Below, one piece after another: positions 1-6,078 of a stretch of DNA of 22,941 nt. A program made the translations under genes and the position numbers. This DNA comes from JBDNJM01 sp041687755 (GTDB taxonomy: Bacteria > Planctomycetota > UBA1135 > GCA-002686595): positions 1-22,941 of the forward strand of contig JBDNJM010000205.1 of assembly GCA_041687755.1 (NCBI GenBank). Reading direction: 5' to 3'. Position 1 is the stretch's first letter. The number at the start of each line of letters is the position of its first letter. The notes beneath the pieces were generated by a model. That model saw only the letters and a list, made by a program, of their open reading frames with translations, had not been told where the DNA came from and did not search any database.

Positions 1-40
1 AAACGTGCCTGGCACCGTATCCTTCCCCCCGCCCGCCCGA

Positions 41-1675
41 TCACGGGCTGATGGTCAGGGGCGCCGAGCGGCTCACGAACTCCATCGCCCCGCTCGCGCC
101 CGCCACCAGCGCCGCGTGGTGCAGCTGCATCCCGACCGGGACCGCTCCCCCGCCGGGCGCCGTCAGGCGAGCGAGCGCGGTCCCCTGCCCATCGAGCACC
201 CCCGCCGTGTTCTCAAGCGGCCCGCTGTTCGCGTGGCTCGCCGTGAACAGGAACCAGCCGCCAGCCGGCTCGAGCGCCACCTCGATCCCGTCGATCGCAA
301 AGCCCGGCTCCGCGCCCGCCGCGCTGCCCAGCACCAGGTACGGCGCTCCCGCGCGGCCGACGCCCGCGTCCACCCGGAGCTCCACGGCGCCACCGACCGC
401 GCTCGCCAGCAGGTGCGCGTCGCTCGCCAGCCCGAGCCGCGCGATCGAGTGCACCCGCACCTGACCCGGCCGGTCAACGTCGTCGTCGTGCACCGGCGCC
501 CCCGCGCCTAGGTCGGGCACCCCGTCGCCATCCACGTCCCCCAGCCCCTCGAGGCTCGCGCCCATCCAGTCGTGCGCGCCCTCGCCCTCGAACGCCTGCA
601 GCAGCCCCGAGCCCGACCCGCTGAACACGCGCACGCGGCCGGCCTCGCCCTTGCCCGCGCCGGCCGCGCCGACGGCCACGTCCCCGCGACCATCGCCGTC
701 CACGTCGCCCACCCCCGCCACGGCGGACAGGTACTCGGACGGTCCCTCGCCCGCGATCCCGAACACCAGCGATCCGTCGACGCCCGAGCGCACCTCCGCC
801 GCGCCGGAGTCCAGGCCCCCCGCGTCCGACCCCGGCGCCGCGGCGATCACATCCAAGAGGCCGTCTCCGTCCACGTCCCCCGCCCGCGCGACGTCGAACC
901 CGAACTGCCCACCGACCTCGTCGCCGCCCACCGTCCACAGCCGGGCCCCGTCGCGGCCCGACAAGAGGTGCAGCGCCCCGGAGTTGAAGGCCCCCGCATC
1001 CTCGAACGGCGCCCCGACCCACAGGTCCCCGCAGCCGTCCGCGTTCAGGTCCCCCGCGCCGCACAGCGCGAACCCGAACTGATCGAACCCGCCGCCGACC
1101 GCGCTCCAGAGTTCTTCGCCCGTCGCCCCGCAGTGCAGCGTCACGCGCCCAGCGTTGAGCCCGCCCGCGTCGCTGAACGGCGCGCCGACCGCAACCTCCG
1201 CAAGCCCGTCGCCGTTGACGTCCTCCACGAGCGCCACCGCCCGCCCGAAGTCCGCCCCCGCCTCGAACCCCGGCAGCTCAAGCTGGATCGCGCCCGTGTC
1301 CCCGCGCACAACCGTCACCCACCCCTGCCCCGCCTGGGCCGAGGGCGAACCGACAACCGCATCGCCAATCCCGTCCCCACTCAGGTCCAAGCCCGCATCC
1401 AGCCCGAACCCGAGCCGCTCAAACTCCTGCTCGCCCAAGAGCTCCCAGAGGACCTCCCCCGTCGCGCCCGAATAGGCGACCGCCCGCCCACCGTGCGCCA
1501 CGAACCCGTCCCCACGCCAGGCCCCGACGAGCACATCGGCACGCCCGTCGCCGTCCACATCCCCCAGGCCGCTGAGCGCGGACCCAAAGCGATCGGCGGG
1601 GCTCTCGCCTTCAAAGGTGTACAGGTGATGTCCGGGCAGGTCGGCCAGGATCAGTAGCGTCAGGTGCAGCAGCAT
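41..1675 (-). CDS. FG-GAP (integrin-alpha-like beta-propeller) repeat protein, probably secreted
   Basis: Seven FG-GAP/VCBS-like repeats fill the first three quarters of the protein. Each has an FG-type start, a calcium-binding DxDGDG-like loop (for example GDVDGDGRADVLVGA) and a V-G-AP ending, which predicts a seven-bladed extracellular propeller. A roughly 130-residue beta-rich tail follows, ending LHHAALV and APLTISP, a layout I associate with planctomycete surface proteins. The chosen start gives an immediate hydrophobic leader (MLLHLTLLILADLPG). An in-frame ATG at 1720 adds 15 residues and has a GGAG 8 bases upstream, but its acidic residues (DDE) would be unusual in a signal peptide, so the start is unsettled. 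The stop is TGA. It lies downstream of the DGR locus on the same strand but is separated from it by a strong inverted repeat, so it is probably a separate transcription unit. The specific function is unknown. Confidence 0.85.
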   Translation of the reverse strand: MLLHLTLLILADLPGHHLYTFEGESPADRFGSALSGLGDVDGDGRADVLVGAWRGDGFVAHGGRAVAYSGATGEVLWELLGEQEFERLGFGLDAGLDLSGDGIGDAVVGSPSAQAGQGWVTVVRGDTGAIQLELPGFEAGADFGRAVALVEDVNGDGLAEVAVGAPFSDAGGLNAGRVTLHCGATGEELWSAVGGGFDQFGFALCGAGDLNADGCGDLWVGAPFEDAGAFNSGALHLLSGRDGARLWTVGGDEVGGQFGFDVARAGDVDGDGLLDVIAAAPGSDAGGLDSGAAEVRSGVDGSLVFGIAGEGPSEYLSAVAGVGDVDGDGRGDVAVGAAGAGKGEAGRVRVFSGSGSGLLQAFEGEGAHDWMGASLEGLGDVDGDGVPDLGAGAPVHDDDVDRPGQVRVHSIARLGLASDAHLLASAVGGAVELRVDAGVGRAGAPYLVLGSAAGAEPGFAIDGIEVALEPAGGWFLFTASHANSGPLENTAGVLDGQGTALARLTAPGGGAVPVGMQLHHAALVAGASGAMEFVSRSAPLTISP

Positions 1676-1868
1676 GGCGATTAGGGATTCGTCGTCGGTG
1701 TTTCTCAGCGGCGCCCGCATGGCTCCCGCTCCACCGAGACCGCACCGCTCGCGATCCGTTGCACCTGAGTTCCAAGATTCGCACAGGGCGCCAGCGCCCG
1801 TTGGAGGACGAAATCGCCTTCGGCCCTCCCCCTCTATCCGCGCTCGTGCGGCGTTCTGCGGGCATCCA

Positions 1869-1927
1869 GGGCGAGACCTCGACCAGAGGCGGCCCTGATC
1901 TCAGCGTTGGGGATCGAGGTCTCGCCC
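1869..1927. repeat. Perfect 14-bp inverted repeat, terminator-like, between target 1 and the FG-GAP gene
   Basis: The left arm GGGCGAGACCTCGA (1869-1882) is the exact reverse complement of the right arm (1914-1927), with a 31-base loop. On the minus strand it begins directly after an in-frame TAA (1930-1928) that closes the target 1 reading frame if its upstream TAG is ignored. There is no T-tract, so intrinsic termination is not certain. An operator or mRNA-stabilising role is possible. The rest of the 1676-2164 gap holds the post-TAG extension of target 1 and a short hairpin, GGGCGC-CA-GCGCCC (1786-1799). I recognise no promoter. Confidence 0.6.
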
Positions 1928-2090
1928 TTAAACCGCCACGGTGTCGACGGCCCGTATAGGCAGGCCCCTGGGGCCGACCCGCGGGCAAGGCCGTGCATCC
2001 TCTGGGCTGAGCCCGCGTCGCATGCGCCCAAGGGTCCCAGTGCCCCTCGAAGCCATCCGCGGTGAACCATCGGGGCGTCTCTTCCGCCGT

Positions 2091-2188
2091 CCGGCCTCCG
2101 CGGCCGCAGTCGGGGTCGCTCCGCTGCGGGCTCCGCCCGGCTTCGCTCTCCCCGCCCGCCGCCGCTACGGCCTGCTCTGTTCACCTGG
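2091..2188 (-). repeat. Conserved 98-bp flank downstream of VR1, with a small hairpin
   Basis: Aligned without gaps to 4910-5007 downstream of VR2, the flank is about 80% identical over most of its length. Both copies carry CGGGC-TCC-GCCCG exactly 50 bp from the VR edge (here 2127-2139). Known DGRs have an initiation-of-mutagenic-homing element and often a hairpin just beyond the VR, so this is a candidate. In target 1 most of it lies beyond the TAG stop, whereas in target 2 it is coding, so inherited coding homology is the alternative explanation. Confidence 0.5.
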
Positions 2189-3112
2189 ACGGGGGGACAG
2201 ACAGACGCGGAAGCCGATGAACCCGAAGCGGACATCGGGCTGCCCCCTGCCGCGGTAGGCCGAAGCGGCGTTCGCCGCCGCGAGGTTCCAAGAGCCGCCG
2301 CGGAGCACCCGCACCGGGAGTCCTGCTCGCCCAGCCAGCTCCTCATTGAGCGCCGCGGCGCCATGTTGATCGATAAGCCCTTGCCACAGGCGAATCAGAT
2401 CTGCTCTTCCCTCCCTGGCGAAGAGAGGCAAGAGGTTTTCGACAGTGCGGAGCGGCTCGCCCGTGAACTTGGATTCGTCGACGTGACACGGATCCCAATC
2501 CACAGCGCGGCCCAAAATTCCGACGTCACTCCAGTACCAGTCCTCGCACCATTCGATCACATTGCCGTGCATCCCGACAAGCCCCCAAACGTGCGGCGGG
2601 CAAGGGTCCGGCGCTGTGCGCACGTCCCGCGGACACTCCTCGCTGGTCTCAAACGTCCAGGCAGCCCTCCCAGCGGCTTCCGCCCCATCTCCGAACTCGA
2701 ACTCGGCGCGCCCTCCCGCCCTGCACGCCACCTCCCACTCCGCTTCGGTCGGGAGCCTCGCGAACCAACCCGCTTCGACCCGCGGCTGCAACGCCGAGCA
2801 GAATGCATGGGCGTCCTCCCAACTCACGTTTGTGACCGGACTGTTCGGCTGCCCCGGGAAACTCTGTTCGCGGCTCACTGGATGGTCCGCCCCCAGTACG
2901 GCCAGCCACTGGCCCTGGGTCACGACCGTCTCGCCCAAGAACCAGTCCTGCTCAAAGCGCACCTTCCGCACTGGCTGCTCGTCGGCATCGCCGCGCGACC
3001 CGATACGCACCGTCCGCCCGCCGAGCGGCACATGGCGCAGGACAAGCGTTTCCGAGCCAGCATCGTCAAGTGAGATCGAAACCGGAGACCCGGGGGCGGG
3101 AGGTCGTCTCAT
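2165..3112 (-). CDS. DGR target protein 1: FGE-sulfatase/C-type-lectin-fold variable protein
   Basis: The 315-residue protein shows the FGE-sulfatase/CLec landmarks in order: G-RTVRIGS, FLGETVVTQGQW, PVTNVSWEDAHAFC, RLPTEAEWEVACRAG, GMHGNVIEWCEDWYW, and the terminal core VLRGGSW...GFRVCLSPR that contains VR1. About 70 residues are inserted between the WCEDWYW motif and the VR. The C-terminal cysteines of true formylglycine-generating enzymes are not visible, so a ligand-binding lectin is likelier than an oxidase. ATG 3112 is chosen because upstream sequence is TR and spacer, although the frame is open through them. The gene is the last of the DGR cassette. Its TAG stop falls where FGE2 has GAG (Glu). 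In-frame similarity continues for about 25 codons beyond, up to a TAA at 1930-1928, so the tail may be truncated. Confidence 0.9.
   Translation of the reverse strand: MRRPPAPGSPVSISLDDAGSETLVLRHVPLGGRTVRIGSRGDADEQPVRKVRFEQDWFLGETVVTQGQWLAVLGADHPVSREQSFPGQPNSPVTNVSWEDAHAFCSALQPRVEAGWFARLPTEAEWEVACRAGGRAEFEFGDGAEAAGRAAWTFETSEECPRDVRTAPDPCPPHVWGLVGMHGNVIEWCEDWYWSDVGILGRAVDWDPCHVDESKFTGEPLRTVENLLPLFAREGRADLIRLWQGLIDQHGAAALNEELAGRAGLPVRVLRGGSWNLAAANAASAYRGRGQPDVRFGFIGFRVCLSPRPGEQSRP
2189..2312 (-). repeat. Variable repeat VR1 (in DGR target 1)
   Basis: This is an ungapped 124-bp copy of the TR (3266-3389). By eye it differs at 13 positions, all of them adenines in the coding-strand TR, with no other substitution. 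Changed residues relative to the TR-encoded peptide include Asn to Leu, Gly, Phe and Ile, Thr to Ala, Glu to Gly and Asp to Val. The framework residues (RGGSW, AASAYR, QP, GFRVCLSPR) are kept. Homology stops sharply at the CCGT downstream boundary (2189 side). Confidence 0.95.
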
Positions 3113-3209
3113 CGGGGATTGGTCGCTCGGCCTAGGAAAGTGCCGGTGGCCGCCTTCCGCGGGGGAATCCACCCCTGCGTCTCGGAGACCACCGGCGTGG
3201 CGAGGTTTC

Positions 3210-3260
3210 GTTCCCCCGAGGGGAACGGGAAGGCGCGCGGTCCGATGAAGCAGCTGCTTC
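3210..3260. repeat. Stem-loop and palindrome immediately downstream of the template repeat
   Basis: Two structures lie between TR and target 1. A perfect 8-bp stem with a 3-base loop, CGTTCCCC-CGA-GGGGAACG, spans 3210-3228. A 14-bp perfect palindrome, GAAGCAGCTGCTTC, spans 3247-3260 and ends 5 bases from the TR edge. They could fold the 3' side of the TR RNA (priming or protection) or attenuate transcription into target 1. The structures are seen directly and their function is inferred. The remaining 3113-3209 stretch shows nothing else. Confidence 0.6.
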
Positions 3261-3265
3261 GCCGT

Positions 3266-3393
3266 ACGGGGGGACAGACAGACGCGGAAGCCGTTGTTCC
3301 TGTTGCGGTCATCGGGCTGCTCCCTGTTGCGGTAGGCCGAAGCGGCGTTCGCCGCCGTGTTGTTCCAAGAGCCGCCGCGGAGCACCCGCGTGC
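3266..3393 (-). repeat. DGR template repeat (TR)
   Basis: This 128-bp invariant template matches VR1 and VR2 over 124 bp and VR4 over all 128 bp. On the coding strand it contains seven AAC codons. These are the preferred DGR variable codons, since randomising their two A positions cannot create a stop. They sit in a peptide running RVLRGGSW, N-N-T-A-A-N, AASAYR, N-R-E-Q-P-D-D, R-N-R-N-N, GFRVCLSP. It lies downstream of the RT and overlaps the last 28 RT codons. The TR frame is also open into target 1, suggesting TR descends from the end of a target gene. The invariant terminal block GGCTTCCGCGTCTGTCTG at the 3' side is a candidate mutagenic-homing initiation region. Confidence 0.95.
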
Positions 3394-4388
3394 TGTCCCT
3401 GCGCCTCCCCATACTCGCCCTGGCGCCGGAGCATCGCTCGACACCAGGCGAGGTCATCGGCCTGGGCGGCCCAGGCGAACTGCGCGGTGAGCCGGCGCTG
3501 GCGATCGACCTCGCCTCCAATTTTCTTGGCCGCCTTGGTGCGACGCGTCAAGCGCCGCCGCGCCAGGACCGAGAGCCGAACGCGCCCTGGATAGACAACG
3601 AACCCCAACCAGGGAGCGCCACTCTCGGCGCGGTGGAGCTCTCCGCCGTGCTTGGGTTCAAGTCCGCGCTGGGCCAACCATTCGATCACCTGGTCACGAA
3701 TCTCGAGGAGTTCCCCTCGACTGCCCCACACGACCATGTCGTCCATGTACCGCAGGTAGCGCCGCCCTCGACCGCCCGACAGAACGAGGTGATCCAGCCC
3801 GTCCAAGAAGAAGTTGGCGAGGTACTGACTGGTCAAGGCCCCAATCGGTAGCCCGCACCCCGGGCTGGCGTGGTGCGAGTCCAGGAGCCGCGCAAGCAGG
3901 CGTAGCAATCGGCGATCGCGAAACCGAGATCGCAACAGGGCGAGCAAGTCCTCGTGGGGCATGGAGTCGTAGAACCGCTTCACGTCCAGCTTCAGGTACC
4001 AGTCCCCGCGGCGCGCAAAGTGCCGAGCCCGCTGTACGGCGAGGTGCGGCCCCAGACCGGCTCGGGACGCGAAGCTTCGATCCGTTGCCGAGCGCTCGAG
4101 TGCCGGGCCTATGACCCGCAACATCGCGTGGTGCAGGACGCGCTGCTCGAAGGGCGGAGCCATGATGTCCCGGCGCTTCGTGTCGCGAACGATGAACGGG
4201 CGGTACGGCCCGAACTTCACGGTCTCCTCGGCGAGCTCCCGCCGGAGTCGCTCCAGCCCCTGAGGGGCGTCGGACAAGAAGTCGGCGACCCCGGCAGCCG
4301 CCCGCCGGCCTCGCGCAGCTCTCCACAGGGCAAACCGCAGGTTCTCCCATTCCCCGATAGAGTCGTACAGGCCGCCGATCCGCTTCAC
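3309..4388 (-). CDS. DGR reverse transcriptase
   Basis: The protein has 359 residues, a usual DGR RT length, and shows RT motifs in order: LKLDVKRFYDS (residues 133-142, catalytic Asp), LPIGALTSQYLANFFLD (180-196) and RYMDDMVVW (213-221, catalytic YMDD box). The IGALTSQ motif is the DGR-type replacement for the QGxxxSP motif of group II intron and retroviral RTs. There is no maturase or endonuclease domain. The start is GTG within a GTGA overlap with the HRDC gene stop, which implies translational coupling. Residues 332-359 are encoded by the 5' half of TR, so mutations in TR would also alter the RT tail, and that tail is probably dispensable. Expected role: cDNA synthesis from TR RNA with errors at adenine, probably aided by the HRDC protein. 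Confidence 0.95.
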   Translation of the reverse strand: MKRIGGLYDSIGEWENLRFALWRAARGRRAAAGVADFLSDAPQGLERLRRELAEETVKFGPYRPFIVRDTKRRDIMAPPFEQRVLHHAMLRVIGPALERSATDRSFASRAGLGPHLAVQRARHFARRGDWYLKLDVKRFYDSMPHEDLLALLRSRFRDRRLLRLLARLLDSHHASPGCGLPIGALTSQYLANFFLDGLDHLVLSGGRGRRYLRYMDDMVVWGSRGELLEIRDQVIEWLAQRGLEPKHGGELHRAESGAPWLGFVVYPGRVRLSVLARRRLTRRTKAAKKIGGEVDRQRRLTAQFAWAAQADDLAWCRAMLRRQGEYGEAQGQHAGAPRRLLEQHGGERRFGLPQQGAAR

Positions 4389-4861
4389 GCTCCTTGCTCC
4401 TGCGCCTCGCTGGACCCCTGCGCCGCCCAGGCCTCCAAGCTCGGGAGGAAGCGTTCCGCAAACTGCTCCACGCGCGTCTCCCCGATCCCGGGCAGTCCCC
4501 GCAAGCCCTCGGCTGTCCGCACCCGCCCCTGAACCATCGCAGCCAGCTCTGCGTTCGAGAAAACCGTGTAGACCGGACGACCCAACTCCTGCGCGACCTC
4601 ACTGCGCAGGTGCCGCAGACTGCTGAACACCTCGAACTCGGCTTCGCTCAACTGCTCGCGATAGTCGACCTTGGGCGGACGCTTCGCGCCCCCCTTGATC
4701 CCCGTCGGCAGGTACTCGACGACGAACACCACGGCGGGATCGGTCTCACCTCGCACTATTCGGCGCTCAACGTTCAGCACCCGCTGACTCGACAGGAACG
4801 AATTCAGTTGTTCGAGGGCCTCGCTCTCCTCGAGCCGCACGGTGAAAATTTGAAAGGCCAT
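4385..4861 (-). CDS. HRDC-domain DGR accessory protein
   Basis: The 158-residue protein has two parts. Residues 1-60 (MAFQIFTVRL... FVVEYLP) form a beta-rich N-terminal segment of the kind seen in DGR HRDC accessory proteins. Residues about 70-146 form an HRDC helical domain (VYTVFSNAELAAMV, then TAEGLRGLPGIGETRVEQF), a nucleic-acid-binding fold known from RecQ helicases and RNase D. DGRs without an avd gene often carry such a protein beside the RT, and no avd-like gene is visible here. It probably binds TR RNA, cDNA or the RT. It starts 29 bp after the FGE2 stop and its TGA overlaps the RT GTG start. There is no Shine-Dalgarno motif, in keeping with a coupled operon. Confidence 0.88.
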   Translation of the reverse strand: MAFQIFTVRLEESEALEQLNSFLSSQRVLNVERRIVRGETDPAVVFVVEYLPTGIKGGAKRPPKVDYREQLSEAEFEVFSSLRHLRSEVAQELGRPVYTVFSNAELAAMVQGRVRTAEGLRGLPGIGETRVEQFAERFLPSLEAWAAQGSSEAQEQGA

Positions 4862-4890
4862 GGGGGATTCTTGGTTTCAACCGAGCTTGG

Positions 4891-6078
4891 TTACGCCTCT
4901 TGCTGCCCGCCGGCCTCCGCGTCCGCGCACGGGTCCGCTCCGCTTCGGGCTCCGCCCGGCTTCACTGGCCCCGTGCGCCGCCGCTCCGGCCCTGCTTCTG
5001 TCTTCGGACGGGGGGACAGACAGACGCGGAAGCCGACGCCCCCGACGCGGACAACGGGCTGCCCCCTGCCGCGGTAGGCCGAAGCGGCGTCCGCCGCCGT
5101 GCCGTCCCAAGAGCCGCCGCGGAGCACCCGCTGCCTACCCCCAGCGGAATAGGTCTTGTTCAATGCAGCCTGAAGGCCCTCGAGCCCTCCCTTCTGTCCG
5201 CCCGAGTCCCGATAGACCGTCAATATTTCCCGACTCGCTGTCGAGCCCAGCTCCCCGGCCTCCGCCAGTCGCAGCATGCGCAAGGCGTCGAAAGCCTCGC
5301 TCAGCGTTGCACTGTCTGCGGGTCGACGACCATGCGCCGCTTGGCCGCGGCCCGGGCGCAATTCTGCCCAGCGCTCAGCCCGGTAGAGGTCCAGGCACCA
5401 CTCGTTCACGTTACCGATCACTTGACGCAAGCCGAGCGGGTGCGGGAGCACATTCTCCTCGGGCGCTCTGTCCACCGGATGTGTTCGCTCAGTGCTGTTG
5501 CCCATGTACCAAGCGCGTTGCTCGAAGACCTCCTCCCCGTCGCCGAACGGCGTCTCTGCCAGACCGCGGGCTAGGCGCCCCGCTCCCCGGCAGGCGTACT
5601 CCCACTCGCACTCGCTCGGCAGCCGAAACCCGACCCCGCCACTCCAGGTGACCGCGCTACAGTCATCAGCCTGAACGAGCGACTCCAGGGGCCCGACAGG
5701 GGCCGGAACTTCCGGTAGGAAACGGGCCTGCAGGTCAGCACAGAACTGCAGCGCCTCGAACCAGGAGACGTTCACAACAGGATGCCGATCCGGCAGGTCC
5801 ATGTCCTCGAAGCCGGGCTCGGGGACGTCGCCCCGGATCGCCCGCCACTGCCCCCGCGTGACAGCCGTCGATCCCAGCCAAAAGCCTCGCTCCACGCGCA
5901 ATTTGAAAGCGGTTAGCTCAGCGGCGTAGGGCCGATCGCGTGAACCGATCCAGCTCGCGCCGGGTGGGATCCAGCACAGCGTCATGGACTGCCCCGCGCC
6001 GAGGTCCAGCTCGCGCATGCTGGGCAACGGGGTGCCGGCAGGTAAGGCATCCAAGGCCAATTCGGCGGGCTCAGCCAT
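4891..6078 (-). CDS. DGR target protein 2: FGE/C-type-lectin-fold variable protein coupled to the Roc gene
   Basis: The 395-residue protein has FGE/CLec motifs in order: PPGASWIGSRD, FWLGSTAVTRGQW, HPVVNVSWFEALQFC, FRLPSECEWEYACRGAG, VIGNVNEWCLDLYR, then RVLRGGSW...GFRVCLSPR with VR2. An insert of about 85 residues separates the EWCLD motif from the VR. A basic, Pro/Gly-rich tail of about 40 residues follows. The ATG at 6078 lies 8 bp inside the upstream LRR-Roc-COR gene, and a GTG at 6090 is an alternative. The overlap implies coupled synthesis with the Roc protein, which suggests the two act together. No FGE-type catalytic cysteine pair is seen near the VR, so ligand binding is the likely role. 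Confidence 0.92.
   Translation of the reverse strand: MAEPAELALDALPAGTPLPSMRELDLGAGQSMTLCWIPPGASWIGSRDRPYAAELTAFKLRVERGFWLGSTAVTRGQWRAIRGDVPEPGFEDMDLPDRHPVVNVSWFEALQFCADLQARFLPEVPAPVGPLESLVQADDCSAVTWSGGVGFRLPSECEWEYACRGAGRLARGLAETPFGDGEEVFEQRAWYMGNSTERTHPVDRAPEENVLPHPLGLRQVIGNVNEWCLDLYRAERWAELRPGRGQAAHGRRPADSATLSEAFDALRMLRLAEAGELGSTASREILTVYRDSGGQKGGLEGLQAALNKTYSAGGRQRVLRGGSWDGTAADAASAYRGRGQPVVRVGGVGFRVCLSPRPKTEAGPERRRTGPVKPGGARSGADPCADAEAGGQQEA
4910..5007 (-). repeat. Conserved flank downstream of VR2, with a small hairpin
   Basis: This is the partner of 2091-2188, aligning without gaps. The hairpin CGGGC-TCC-GCCCG (4946-4958) is 50 bp from the VR2 edge, as at VR1. Here the whole flank codes for the target 2 tail (K-P-G-G-A-R-S-G-A-D-P). 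It is either a cis element for retrohoming or simply shared tail-coding sequence. Confidence 0.5.
5008..5131 (-). repeat. Variable repeat VR2 (in DGR target 2)
   Basis: This ungapped 124-bp copy of TR has 16 substitutions counted by eye, all at coding-strand TR adenines and none elsewhere. Variable residues become mostly Asp, Gly and Val. The framework RGGSW, AASAYR, QP and GFRVCLSPR is unchanged. Together with VR1, this zero count of non-adenine differences points to recent or ongoing retrohoming. Confidence 0.95.

Larger units (their letters stand above)
2165..6078 (-). other. Diversity-generating retroelement cassette (target 2, HRDC, RT, TR, target 1)
   Basis: All DGR parts are present and co-oriented: a DGR-type reverse transcriptase, an HRDC accessory protein, an invariant adenine-rich template repeat (coding strand), and two flanking C-type-lectin/FGE-fold targets ending in variable repeats. 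The gene starts are compressed: FGE2 begins 8 bp inside the Roc gene, HRDC starts 29 bp after FGE2, and the RT starts on a GTGA overlap with HRDC. One long minus-strand transcript could therefore supply both the TR RNA and the proteins. A third target with a TR-derived repeat lies at 17324-18361. In known DGRs the RT copies TR RNA with errors at adenines and the cDNA replaces the VR. Here that is inferred from TR/VR comparison. Confidence 0.93.

Noticed and set aside
572..1657. Plus-strand ORF of 361 codons antisense to the FG-GAP gene
   Set aside because: Arg/Pro/His-rich, no motifs, and fully antisense to seven clear FG-GAP repeats; a GC-rich shadow frame.
2165..3520. Extended target 1 starting upstream of TR
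   Set aside because: The frame is open, but it would place the TR peptide at the N-terminus with a spacer of low complexity. FGE-fold homology starts only near residue 140, so ATG 3112 is preferred.
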